From Methanoculleus thermophilus (GTDB taxonomy: Archaea; Halobacteriota; Methanomicrobia; Methanomicrobiales; Methanoculleaceae): a DNA stretch of 64,000 nt. A program made the translations under genes and the position numbers. The notes beneath the pieces were generated by a model. The model was given only the letters and a program-made list of their open reading frames with translations, ran no database searches and was not told where the DNA came from. Shown here in pieces: positions 10,592 to 18,545 of this stretch; the first letter of the stretch is position 1, and the number at the start of each line of letters is the position of its first letter. Location of the stretch: the NCBI RefSeq assembly GCF_001571405.1, contig NZ_BCNX01000007.1, forward strand, positions 62,001-126,000, given 5' to 3'.

Positions 10592-10900
10592 GTATTACCA
10601 CCATGATGAGAACGCCCCCCTTCGTCCCATACGATGGTACCTGTGCGCACACCGGGAGAGCAGAATACTCTCCCGGGCGCACAAATGGAATCCTATGAAA
10701 TCCAGGAGACAACCGGATTTCTCAGGGTAGAGGGTTTGCGCGTTGAAGGATAGAATAGTCTATATAAAAATATTTCTATAATCTAGAGGTGTCGAGGAGA
10801 ATTTTTATATTAATATAAAAATTTCAAGATGCAATATACCCCGGGTGCCAACGGAACACAACCTTCGGCACGATCTCACCAGAGGAGCGTCCAGGGGAGC
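10592..10900. other. Intergenic region with AT-rich promoter-like segment
   Basis: About 310 bases between the start of the PKD protein and the end of nfo. It contains a strongly AT-rich stretch (about 10745-10825) in an otherwise GC-rich window, with TATA-like sequence near 10757-10767 on the minus strand that may drive the PKD protein gene. That would leave a leader of about 140 bases. A perfect palindrome is annotated separately. No gene recognised. Confidence 0.45.
10800..10823. repeat. 24-bp perfect AT palindrome
   Basis: The sequence from 10800 to 10823 reads the same on both strands (centre between 10811 and 10812; half-site AATTTTTATATT). It lies in the only very AT-rich block near here, upstream of the PKD protein gene and just past the end of the coenzyme B/nfo operon. 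It could be an operator, a bidirectional terminator or chance in AT-rich DNA. Confidence 0.6.
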
Positions 10901-11749
10901 TTACGCCCCCGCAAGCTCACGGACCTTTGCGATATTTCCGGCATCGTTTCGCCTCCCGTCGACCGGCGTCTCGCAGATGAGGGGAAGACCGCGAACGCCC
11001 GGGTGACGGAAGACGTGCCTGAATCCCGCCTCCCCGATGGACCCAAGCCCAATATGCTCGTGCCGGTCAAGCCCGCTCCCGAGCTCGCCCTTGCAGTCGT
11101 TGACGTGGACGACGCGGAGACGGGATAGACCGATCAGGTCATCGAGTTCTCCAAACGCAGCCCCGACCCCTTCCGCCGTCCGGAGATCGTAGCCGGCAGC
11201 AAAAGCATGACAGGTATCAAAACAGACCCCAACTCTCCCGTCGGCATCGATCCCATCAAGGATCCGGGCAAGGTCGGCGATGGTCGACCCGACGCTGTTC
11301 TTCTCCCCGGCGGTATTCTCAAGGAGGAGCATCACGCCGCTCTCCCCCGCATCGGCGAGCGCCCGGTTGACGGCAGCAATCACCCGCTCCCTCCCTTCAT
11401 CGGCCCCGGAGCCCCGGTGATGCCCGAGGTGGGTCACGAGGTAGGGTATCCCGAGGAGACTGCACCGCCGGAGTTCACCGGTAAGCGCCTCAACCGACTT
11501 TTCATAGATCGCATCGTCAGGCGAAGCCAGGTTTGGGAGGTAGGGCATATGGTCGACGACGGGACCAATCCCCGATGCGCTCAGCGCCGCCCTGAACGCA
11601 TCGATTGAGGCGGGGTCGAGATCCTTTGCCTTCCAGCCCCGGGGGTTACGGGAGAAGATCTGAAATGTATCACAGCCCGCATCGATGGCCCGCTGGATCG
11701 CAAGATCGATCGAGCCGGCGATGGAGACGTGGCATCCCACCAGAACCAT
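10901..11749 (-). CDS. nfo: Endonuclease IV (AP endonuclease)
   Basis: Zinc-dependent base-excision repair enzyme cutting 5' of abasic sites. The 282 residues match the family. The trinuclear zinc ligands can all be found: HMPYLPN, THLGHH, LLLENTAGEK, CFDTCHAFAAGYD, HVNDCKGELGSGLDRHEHIG and ICETPV. It opens with VGCHVSIAGS, the usual start. It begins 26 bases after the aksF stop on the same strand, so it probably rides on the long upstream operon, although its job (DNA repair) is unrelated. Confidence 0.95.
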   Translation of the reverse strand: MVLVGCHVSIAGSIDLAIQRAIDAGCDTFQIFSRNPRGWKAKDLDPASIDAFRAALSASGIGPVVDHMPYLPNLASPDDAIYEKSVEALTGELRRCSLLGIPYLVTHLGHHRGSGADEGRERVIAAVNRALADAGESGVMLLLENTAGEKNSVGSTIADLARILDGIDADGRVGVCFDTCHAFAAGYDLRTAEGVGAAFGELDDLIGLSRLRVVHVNDCKGELGSGLDRHEHIGLGSIGEAGFRHVFRHPGVRGLPLICETPVDGRRNDAGNIAKVRELAGA

Positions 11750-11775
11750 ACTCTAACTCTCGGCGCCGGGAGTCT

Positions 11776-12744
11776 TTAGGCCTTCCCCCGCCCGACCTCG
11801 CGGAGCACCGCCGCCCCGAACTCCCGGGTGCCGGCGTCGCCTCCGAGATCGGGCGTCCGGATGCCTGCAGAAAGCACCCGTCCGACGGCCGCTTCCATGG
11901 CCGCTGCTGACGCGGGGTCCCCGAGGTGGGCGAGGAGCATCGCGGCGCTCCTGATGGCAGCAACGGGGTTTGCAATGTTTCTCCCCGCAATATCCGGAGC
12001 GCTCCCGTGGACCGGCTCAAAGAGAGCGTGCCGGTCTCCGATATTCGCACTCGGCAGCATCCCGAGTCCTCCCACCAGGTAGGCGGCGGCATCGGAGAGG
12101 ATATCCCCAAACATATTGGTCGTCACGATCACATCGTAGCGGTCCGGGTGCATCAAAAGATCGAGGCAGAGCGCATCGATGTAACTCGTCCTGCAGGGAA
12201 CCCCCGCCCGGACGGCCTCCGCAGTGCAGATATCGACGAAGAGGCAGTCGGACTTCAAGACGTTTGCCTTGTTCCCGACAGTGAGGTGGCGGCGGGACTT
12301 TGCAAGGGTGCAGGCATAGCGGGCGATCCGCTCGCTCCCCTGCCGTGAGACGACCCGGAGAGTGCAGGCCCGAACAGGCTCCGTCCACTCGATGCCGGAG
12401 TAGAGCCCCTCGGTGTTCTCCCGCACGATGACGACATCGACCCCCTCGCCCCGGATGGGACGGACGTTCGCGTAGAGGTCGAGAGCCTTGCGGATCTGGA
12501 CAAGGACGCTCCGGTACTCCGGGTCCGGCGGCGTCGTTATGGCACCAAAGAGGATGGCGTCCGCCGACCGGAGATCGGCGATCGTCTCCTCATCGCAGGC
12601 GCTCCCGGTCCGCTCCCACCGGCCGTAGCCCACCTCGACATCGAAGAACTCGAGGTCCGGACGCACCGCCTCAAGGAGGTCCCGGGCGACCGGGATGACC
12701 TCGTGCCCGATGCCGTCGCCCTCAACGACCGCGACCTTCACCAT
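11776..12744 (-). CDS. aksF: Homoisocitrate / isopropylmalate dehydrogenase family (likely AksF)
   Basis: NAD(P)-dependent beta-decarboxylating dehydrogenase of 322 residues. The conserved ENTEGLYSG segment, TLAKSRRHLTVGNKANVLKSD and the C-terminal GSAPDIAGRNIANP are all present. In this setting, with a homocitrate-type synthase and a homoaconitase, it is most likely the enzyme that oxidises and decarboxylates homoisocitrate and its longer homologues during 2-oxosuberate synthesis for coenzyme B. The sequence alone cannot exclude LeuB (isopropylmalate). I chose the ATG at 12744, with a GGAGGGAG ribosome site. The gene overlaps the preceding gene by 23 bases. Confidence 0.88.
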   Translation of the reverse strand: MVKVAVVEGDGIGHEVIPVARDLLEAVRPDLEFFDVEVGYGRWERTGSACDEETIADLRSADAILFGAITTPPDPEYRSVLVQIRKALDLYANVRPIRGEGVDVVIVRENTEGLYSGIEWTEPVRACTLRVVSRQGSERIARYACTLAKSRRHLTVGNKANVLKSDCLFVDICTAEAVRAGVPCRTSYIDALCLDLLMHPDRYDVIVTTNMFGDILSDAAAYLVGGLGMLPSANIGDRHALFEPVHGSAPDIAGRNIANPVAAIRSAAMLLAHLGDPASAAAMEAAVGRVLSAGIRTPDLGGDAGTREFGAAVLREVGRGKA

Positions 12745-13543
12745 GCTGCTCCCTCCATGCGGCCACGACCCGCCGAACCGCGTCGGCAATATCCCATGGC
12801 GACGCTCCCCAGTGGACCACGGCGCCGAACCGGCCGTTCCAGTGCCCGATCCCGGCCCGTTCGCTCCGGCAGCATCGCGCGATGAAGGGCTCGGCCGCGA
12901 CCGCCTCGAGCGGGCAGATGTTCTCAACCACAACACCGTCCCCACAGCACTCCCGCACCAGGTCTCTTCCCGTCTGGCAGCCTGCAACCCGGTCGCCCGG
13001 CCAGACCGGGTCGGCATCGAGGGTGCGGGAGAACCCAGCAGCACGGCAGGGGTAGACGTCGGCCCCGAACTCGCGGATATCCCGGACGTGGTGCTCGAAG
13101 ATGACCTCGAGGTCGCCAAAGATCCCGGTCTTCTCGAGGTCGCCGATCGTGGCCGAGAGGTGCGGGCGGGGCGGGGTGATATCATAAACGTGGATGTGGA
13201 GGAACCCTGAGAGGTCCGGGTCGAGCACGAATGTGGTCTGCTCGCCATGCCCGGTGAATACGGTGCACCGGCGGCCGGACCGCAAGGCTTCCTGTACTAA
13301 GAATGTTCGATCATGAATGTTCACGCGATCCGGGTAGCAGTAGACATCGTCACCGGAGGCAAGTACCCGACGTGCTATCACCTTTCGCATCAGCCCGGTC
13401 CCGTTCGGGTCGGTCTCCACCTCAAGCACCTCGGTGCCGCTAGGTCCCTCATGGATAAGATAGCGCGAGAGGAAGTAGGCCCGCTCGCCGTACGGCATGG
13501 TGGTCGCGGACCCGACAAACTTACAGTGGGTGGGAAAGATCAT
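12722..13543 (-). CDS. Conserved cysteine-rich protein in coenzyme B operon, function unknown
   Basis: I do not recognise a characterised family in this 273-residue soluble protein. It begins MIFPTHCKFVGSATTMPYGE and has several cysteines in the second half (DVYPCRAAG, VAGCQTGRDLVRECCGDG, ENICPLE, ARCCRSE), which may bind metal or carry sulfur. The ATG at 13543 overlaps the hacB stop as ATGA, and the 3' end overlaps aksF, so it is translationally coupled on both sides to coenzyme B pathway genes. The frame is open further upstream, but that part is arginine-rich and lies inside hacB. A role in coenzyme B synthesis is an inference from position only. Confidence 0.75.
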   Translation of the reverse strand: MIFPTHCKFVGSATTMPYGERAYFLSRYLIHEGPSGTEVLEVETDPNGTGLMRKVIARRVLASGDDVYCYPDRVNIHDRTFLVQEALRSGRRCTVFTGHGEQTTFVLDPDLSGFLHIHVYDITPPRPHLSATIGDLEKTGIFGDLEVIFEHHVRDIREFGADVYPCRAAGFSRTLDADPVWPGDRVAGCQTGRDLVRECCGDGVVVENICPLEAVAAEPFIARCCRSERAGIGHWNGRFGAVVHWGASPWDIADAVRRVVAAWREQHGEGRGR

Positions 13544-14010
13544 CGGCGCGACCTCCAGTATGGAACCAGCCCGCCGGCCCGGAGGATGGCGACCATCCTC
13601 TCCGAGAGCGGGCGGGCGGGATACCGCTTCCCGTCCACCTCCACCCACCCCGCATCGAGGTCGAAGGCGACATGGGCGCCGTCGGTGCAGGGGACGGTGG
13701 CCTCGATAACCGGGAGACCGACGTTGATGGCGTTCCGGAAGAATATCCGGGCGAACGACTCGGCGACGATCCCGACAACCCCGGCCTCCCGGAGGGCGAT
13801 GACCGCCTGCTCCCGGGACGACCCGCACCCCATGTTCCTTCCGGCGACGATGACCGCACCCGAAAGGCGGCCGGCAAGTGCCGGGTCCAGGTCCTCGAAG
13901 GCATGCTCCGCCCAGACCGAGCGGTCTTTCGTCCTGAGGTAGCGGCCCGCGATGATGAGGTCGGTATCGATGTCGCTCCCGATACAGACTGCCGGTCCGG
14001 CTCCCTGCAC
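13540..14010 (-). CDS. hacB: Homoaconitase small subunit HacB (AksE)
   Basis: Small swivel subunit of the aconitase-family hydro-lyase, 156 residues. The MGCGSSREQA loop is the family signature. The specificity loop at residues 24-27 reads YLRT, with Arg at residue 26. From published work on the Methanocaldococcus enzymes, YLRT with Arg26 marks homoaconitase, whereas isopropylmalate isomerases carry YLV(Y/M). This is the best evidence that the operon serves coenzyme B rather than leucine. It starts with GTG directly after the hacA stop. Confidence 0.92.
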   Translation of the reverse strand: MQGAGPAVCIGSDIDTDLIIAGRYLRTKDRSVWAEHAFEDLDPALAGRLSGAVIVAGRNMGCGSSREQAVIALREAGVVGIVAESFARIFFRNAINVGLPVIEATVPCTDGAHVAFDLDAGWVEVDGKRYPARPLSERMVAILRAGGLVPYWRSRR

Positions 14011-15222
14011 TTATACCACCTCCGGGACGGTTATCTCACCGGCAATAGCGCTCGCGGCGGCGGTGGCGACTGACGAGAGGTAGATCTCGCCCCCGACGCC
14101 CATCCGGTTCTTGAAGTTCCGGTTGGCGGTGGAGAGACAGACCTCACCCTCGCCGAGCACGCCGGCGTGCGCACCAAGACACGGCCCGCAGCCGGGAGTC
14201 ATCACCATGCACCCCGCCTCCACAATATCCGCGAGGACGCCGGTGGCGATTGCCCGGGCGAGCACCGCCCGCGAGGCTGGGATGACCAGGGTGCGAACCG
14301 CAACCTTCTTCCCCCGGACGATCCGGGCGAACCGGGCAAGGTCCTCGTAGCGGCCGTTCGTGCAGGTCCCGACGAAGACCTGGTCGAGATGCGTCCCTGC
14401 GACCTCTTCAACCTCCCGTACGGTATCCACCCGGTGCGGGACCGCGACGAGGGGCACGATATCGGCGAGATCGATATCCAGGGTTCGCTCATAACGGCAC
14501 TCCTCCAGTGTCTGGGGCGATGCTGCAATTCCGTACTCCGAGAGATAACGGATAGTTGTCGTGTCGGCATAAAAGATCCCTGCCTTTGCTCCGGTCTCAA
14601 CCGCCATGTTCGCGAGCGTCAGCCGCCCGTCCATGGAGATCGTCGCCGCTCCATCGCCCACGAACTCCAGCGCCCGGTAGGTCGCCCCCTCCATCCCGAG
14701 TTTTGCAACATAGGTTAGAGCGAGATCCTTTGGTTCCGCCGCACCGGAGAGCGTGCCCGAAAGATTGATCGCGATCGTCTCCGGGACGCGGAACCACGTG
14801 GCTCCCGAGGCCCAGATCGCCGCCATATCTGTTGCCCCCACCCCGGTGGCAAACGCACCGAAGGCACCGAGGGTGCAGGAGTGGGAGTCGGCCCCGACGA
14901 CGACCATGCCGGGCCGGACGATGCCTTCGCTCATCACCTGGTGACAGATCCCGGTGCCGGCGTCGGAGAGTTCCACCCCCGATGCCCGGGCGTACTCCCG
15001 GAGCTCTGCCTGGAGGGTCGCAGTTGTACCGGTGTTTGCCGGGACGATGTGGTCGAATATGAGATGCAGGCGCTCTGGGTGTGGGAGCCGCTCCACCCCC
15101 ATCTCCCGGAGCGCTTCCCGGGTGAGGACGCCGGTTCCGTCGTGGGCAAACGCGAGATCGACCTCACGGTCGACGTAGGTCCCCGCCGGTCCGCCGAGGA
15201 TTCTCTCAGAGAGCGTGCTCAC
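14011..15222 (-). CDS. hacA: Homoaconitase large subunit HacA (AksD)
   Basis: Large catalytic subunit of the [4Fe-4S] hydro-lyase that isomerises homocitrate-type tricarboxylates through the aconitate intermediate. The length is 403 residues. Cluster ligands are visible in VGTCTNGRYEDL and GCGPCLGAHAG, and the substrate-binding GADSHSCTLGAFG segment is intact. I chose the GTG at 15222 because it overlaps the aksA stop as GTGA and follows a GGAGGTCC ribosome site; a longer frame to 15285 would lie within aksA. Pairs with HacB immediately downstream. The large subunit alone does not separate homoaconitase from isopropylmalate isomerase; the HacB loop does. Confidence 0.9.
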   Translation of the reverse strand: MSTLSERILGGPAGTYVDREVDLAFAHDGTGVLTREALREMGVERLPHPERLHLIFDHIVPANTGTTATLQAELREYARASGVELSDAGTGICHQVMSEGIVRPGMVVVGADSHSCTLGAFGAFATGVGATDMAAIWASGATWFRVPETIAINLSGTLSGAAEPKDLALTYVAKLGMEGATYRALEFVGDGAATISMDGRLTLANMAVETGAKAGIFYADTTTIRYLSEYGIAASPQTLEECRYERTLDIDLADIVPLVAVPHRVDTVREVEEVAGTHLDQVFVGTCTNGRYEDLARFARIVRGKKVAVRTLVIPASRAVLARAIATGVLADIVEAGCMVMTPGCGPCLGAHAGVLGEGEVCLSTANRNFKNRMGVGGEIYLSSVATAAASAIAGEITVPEVV

Positions 15223-16349
15223 GGGAGGACCTCCTCTTTTGCCTGCCGGAGAAGCCCGCAGAGCACCTCCGGGGTGACGCTGCACTTCCCCTCACTCTTC
15301 TGCTTCACCTGCTCGAGCACCCACCGCACCTCCGCATCGGAGAGGTCGAACCCATGGGCTTTTGCGATATGCTCAAGCGCCCGCCTCCCGGTATGCTTCC
15401 CGAGGACAAACCGGCGTTCGCCGCCCACCAGGTCCGGGGGGATGTATTCGTAGGTTGAGGGGTCTTCAAGGATGGCGGCGATGTGGATTCCGCTCTCGTG
15501 GGCAAAGGCGTTTTCGCCGACGATCGGCCGGGTGCGTTCCGGGGCCACGCCCGAGCACCCGGCAACCAGCCGCGAGATCTCCAGCAGGCGGCCAAGATCG
15601 TAGCGGTCGACTCCGCCTTTCATCCGGAGGGCGACGAGCACCTGCTCAAGCGCCGCATTGCCCGCACGCTCCCCGATCCCGTTGACGGTGGTGTGGAGCT
15701 GGAACGCCCCGGCGGCCGCGGCTGCAATGGTGTTTGCGGACGCAAACCCGAGATCGTTGTGGCAGTGAATACAGAGCGGGAGAGGGGCCGCATCGAGGAT
15801 CTCCGAGACGATCGCATGAATCTCAAGCGGTGTAAGGCACCCGACGGTATCCGCGAAACTGACAAGGTCGGCCCCGTACTCGGCACCACGGGTATACATC
15901 TCAATAAGGAACGCCGGGTCGGTCCGCGAGGCGTCCTCAGCCGCAAAACGCACCTGAACACCGTGATCGGAGGCGAACTCAACCATATTGAGAGCGTCTT
16001 CGAGCACCTCCTTGCGGGGTTTGCGGTACTTGTGCCGGATATGGAGGTCCGAGGTCGCAATGAAGATGCTGACCATGTCAACGTCGCAATCGAGCGCCGC
16101 CTCAATATCGGGCTTGAGCGCTCGCGCGAGGCAGCAGACCCGTGCATCAAGACCGCTCCGGGCGATGGCGGCGACACACTCCTTCTCGGCCGTCGAGACC
16201 ACGGGGAAACCGGCTTCAATCACCTCCACGCCGATCTCGTCAAGCAGTTGTGCAATAGCCATCTTCTCGTCACGGGTAAACGAGACGCCGGGGGTCTGCT
16301 CCCCGTCTCGCAGCGTTACATCACAGATCTCGATATGCCACGGTTTCAT
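15219..16349 (-). CDS. aksA: Homocitrate synthase family protein (likely AksA)
   Basis: Condenses acetyl-CoA with a 2-oxo acid: probably 2-oxoglutarate, then 2-oxoadipate and 2-oxopimelate, on the way to 2-oxosuberate. The TIM barrel opens DVTLRDGEQTPGV, has the metal-binding HCHNDLGFA and the downstream GENAFAHESGIH segment. At 376 residues it lacks the C-terminal allosteric domain of LeuA (about 500 residues), which favours AksA over isopropylmalate synthase. The ATG at 16349 has a GGTGG site upstream; another in-frame ATG at 16361 lacks one. It overlaps the preceding gene by 29 bases. Confidence 0.88.
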   Translation of the reverse strand: MKPWHIEICDVTLRDGEQTPGVSFTRDEKMAIAQLLDEIGVEVIEAGFPVVSTAEKECVAAIARSGLDARVCCLARALKPDIEAALDCDVDMVSIFIATSDLHIRHKYRKPRKEVLEDALNMVEFASDHGVQVRFAAEDASRTDPAFLIEMYTRGAEYGADLVSFADTVGCLTPLEIHAIVSEILDAAPLPLCIHCHNDLGFASANTIAAAAAGAFQLHTTVNGIGERAGNAALEQVLVALRMKGGVDRYDLGRLLEISRLVAGCSGVAPERTRPIVGENAFAHESGIHIAAILEDPSTYEYIPPDLVGGERRFVLGKHTGRRALEHIAKAHGFDLSDAEVRWVLEQVKQKSEGKCSVTPEVLCGLLRQAKEEVLP

Positions 16350-17577
16350 GTCGTCCACCATTGGGGCAGGCGCCTTCGACCACCACCGTCCTGGGCCCTC
16401 CCTTTGGGGGAATAAGGAGCCGGCGAAGCGTTGCCGTGTCATCCGCGGCACAGACCACCGGATCGGCCCAGGCGATGTAGCGAAGGATCTCGGGGACGGG
16501 GTGACCTCCGGTCATCCCCATCCGGTTGTTCGCGAGGACTATACAGAGGAGGGGAAGTTTGCGCTCGTAGACATCGATGAGAGCATTGATCCCGGAGTGC
16601 AGGAGCGCGTAGTCGCCGGTGAGCGCAACGCCCGGTCCGGTCGCCGCTACAGCGACCGACGAGCCGAGCCCATAGGTTGCGATACCGACACGGTAGGGTG
16701 GGTTCATCGCGAGGATGGCGCATCCGGCGTCGCAGACCGCCCACATCTTTCGCTCGCGGAGTATGCCAAAGACCGGATGGAACGGGCAGTCCCGGCAGAA
16801 TGTCCGCGAGTAACCTCGCAAAGCGTGCCGCTCCGGCTCTCCGGCAATGTCGGGAGGAGCGAGCAAGCGGTGCTCCCGGAGGAAGGGACGGCCGACCTCG
16901 TGAACCTCAACGGGTGCGTCCGGGCCTATGGGGGGCGGGTAGACGGTGACAATGCGGTCTTTGCCGCCGGAGAGCCGGTTTAGCGGCGATGATCGCGACC
17001 AGGCAAACATCGCTGCGGTCCGCCGGTCCGCGGCCTCTGCCCGGCCGGCCATCGTGAGGTCCGGGTCTGCAAGGCAACCCTTTCGGTCGCTCCGGGGAAC
17101 GGGGATGTCCGGCAGATCGGCGTCAAGGAGGTCGGGCGTGACCCGAAGGATCGCGACCCTTGAGAAGGTCTCGGAGGCCTCGAACGCCGCCTCGACCGCC
17201 GGACCGAGCGTCTCACCGTCCGGTTCCAGCACCGGGACCTGCGCCACCTCGCCGTAGTAGCGGGAGTCCTGGACGATGTCTGAAGCCGCCGCACGCACGT
17301 CGTCGCCGACGACCACCACAACACCCGCCCGGAGGCCCTGGACGGTGGCGTGCACGAGCGGGTCGGCACAGGCGTTGAGGCCGACGTGCTTGACGATCAC
17401 AGCGGCCCTCCGCCCGGAGAGAGAGTCGCCGAGGGCATACTCGAGCGCAGTCTTTTCGTTTACGGTGATCGCAGCACCCGCCGAGGCGGCGAGGTCCGAT
17501 ATCGGGTAGCCGGAAACAGTATAACATCGATCGGCCGACCGGAGGAGAGCGAGAGCAAGCGCCTCTGATCCCTTCAT
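16321..17577 (-). CDS. IorA-like thiamine diphosphate enzyme lacking ferredoxin domain
   Basis: Resembles the alpha subunit of indolepyruvate ferredoxin oxidoreductase. The N-terminal PYR-type half has the activating Glu in ITVNEKTALEYALG, then VIVKHVGLNACADPL and QDSRYYGEVAQVPVLEP. The C-terminal half has CRDCPFHP, CDAGC and the diphosphate motif GDY...ANN with about 27 residues between. IorA normally runs to about 600 residues and ends in two [4Fe-4S] motifs. This protein stops at 418, has no such tail, and no IorB lies nearby. That suggests non-oxidative 2-oxo acid decarboxylation. Its place directly before aksA (ATGA overlap with the radical SAM gene, 29-base overlap with aksA) makes 2-oxosuberate a candidate substrate. 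GGGAGG ribosome site before ATG 17577. Confidence 0.8.
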   Translation of the reverse strand: MKGSEALALALLRSADRCYTVSGYPISDLAASAGAAITVNEKTALEYALGDSLSGRRAAVIVKHVGLNACADPLVHATVQGLRAGVVVVVGDDVRAAASDIVQDSRYYGEVAQVPVLEPDGETLGPAVEAAFEASETFSRVAILRVTPDLLDADLPDIPVPRSDRKGCLADPDLTMAGRAEAADRRTAAMFAWSRSSPLNRLSGGKDRIVTVYPPPIGPDAPVEVHEVGRPFLREHRLLAPPDIAGEPERHALRGYSRTFCRDCPFHPVFGILRERKMWAVCDAGCAILAMNPPYRVGIATYGLGSSVAVAATGPGVALTGDYALLHSGINALIDVYERKLPLLCIVLANNRMGMTGGHPVPEILRYIAWADPVVCAADDTATLRRLLIPPKGGPRTVVVEGACPNGGRHETVAYRDL

Positions 17578-18545
17578 GCGTCCCTCCCGGGCGCAAGGTC
17601 GCACCCAGTGCATGCCGCGCACATCGTCAGCGTCCTACGCGGATCAAGCCCGGCCTCCCGGAGAACCCTCTCATGGACCCTATGGAGCCGGAGCAGCCGT
17701 TCGGCGGAGGGGCGGGGCCGGTCGGCGAGGGCCGCCGCCGGGGTGAGCGGCCGGAGGACCGGGATGACACCGATCGCGGCGAGGTCTTCCATCACCCGCT
17801 CCAGGTCATCGTCGGTCTCCCCGAGGCCGACGATGATGTTCGAGTGGACTCGATCCTTGCCGAAGAGTACGACGGAGGAGGCGAGCGCCTCCCAGATCCC
17901 GTCCCAGGAGAGACCGGGGCACATCTCGCGAAAGATGCCCTCCGTCGCCGCCTCGATGTTGAACTTCACTTCCGCAACACCGAGCGCATGGAGCCTGACC
18001 GGGGTTTCTGGCCCCGGATAGATCGAGACGCCGATGGGAAGATCAAAGTGGCGGAGCGCCGCAACGACCTCAAGGACATAAGCCTCCTCCTCTTCGATCG
18101 AGGAGGCGACACCGCTTGTGATTGCAATGGCATCGATACGGTCGGCGACATCCTCGACCATGCGGACGATCTCGGCAACCTCTTTCCGGCGGCCAGGGAG
18201 ATCGGGTACCGGGCAGTAACGGCAGTGAAAGATACACGTTCCGCTGACGGTGATATAGGCCTGGCGGGGACAGTGGTGGGCGGCAGGCTCGAGGACGCCG
18301 CGGAGCGCGCTGCCGTCGATGAAGAGGTCGGCCTCGCCTCTCCCCCGGTGGACGATCTCGATGGAACTTGCCTCGTTGATGCCGAGGCGGACCCTTCGAC
18401 CGCCGCCATCGGAAAAGAAAAGTGAACCGGGCGACCCGGCAGAGGGGCCGGCGGTCGAATGGGAGATGTAAGGCTCCGCAGGCTCTCCGGAGAGGCGGAC
18501 GGAGCCCACCTCAAGCAGCCGGGCTTTCAGCCGGATCCAGTCCAT
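17574..18545 (-). CDS. Radical SAM protein of the coenzyme B operon
   Basis: A 323-residue radical SAM enzyme; substrate unknown. The cluster motif is CIFHCRYC (CX3CX2C) near residue 107, followed by the usual (beta/alpha) core with VKFNIEAATEG and IIVGLGETDDDLE. A second cysteine group, MCAACTGCDLAPG, sits at the C-terminus and could hold an auxiliary cluster or metal. An N-terminal region of about 90 residues precedes the core and is not recognisable. It overlaps the marker-11-type gene by 19 bases and the TPP enzyme by four, so it belongs to the same transcript. It is not the methanogenesis-marker-10 methylase type, whose motif region differs. Confidence 0.82.
   Translation of the reverse strand: MDWIRLKARLLEVGSVRLSGEPAEPYISHSTAGPSAGSPGSLFFSDGGGRRVRLGINEASSIEIVHRGRGEADLFIDGSALRGVLEPAAHHCPRQAYITVSGTCIFHCRYCPVPDLPGRRKEVAEIVRMVEDVADRIDAIAITSGVASSIEEEEAYVLEVVAALRHFDLPIGVSIYPGPETPVRLHALGVAEVKFNIEAATEGIFREMCPGLSWDGIWEALASSVVLFGKDRVHSNIIVGLGETDDDLERVMEDLAAIGVIPVLRPLTPAAALADRPRPSAERLLRLHRVHERVLREAGLDPRRTLTMCAACTGCDLAPGRDA

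Noticed and set aside
15483-16415. 310-codon plus-strand frame
   Set aside because: Antisense to aksA, no motifs.
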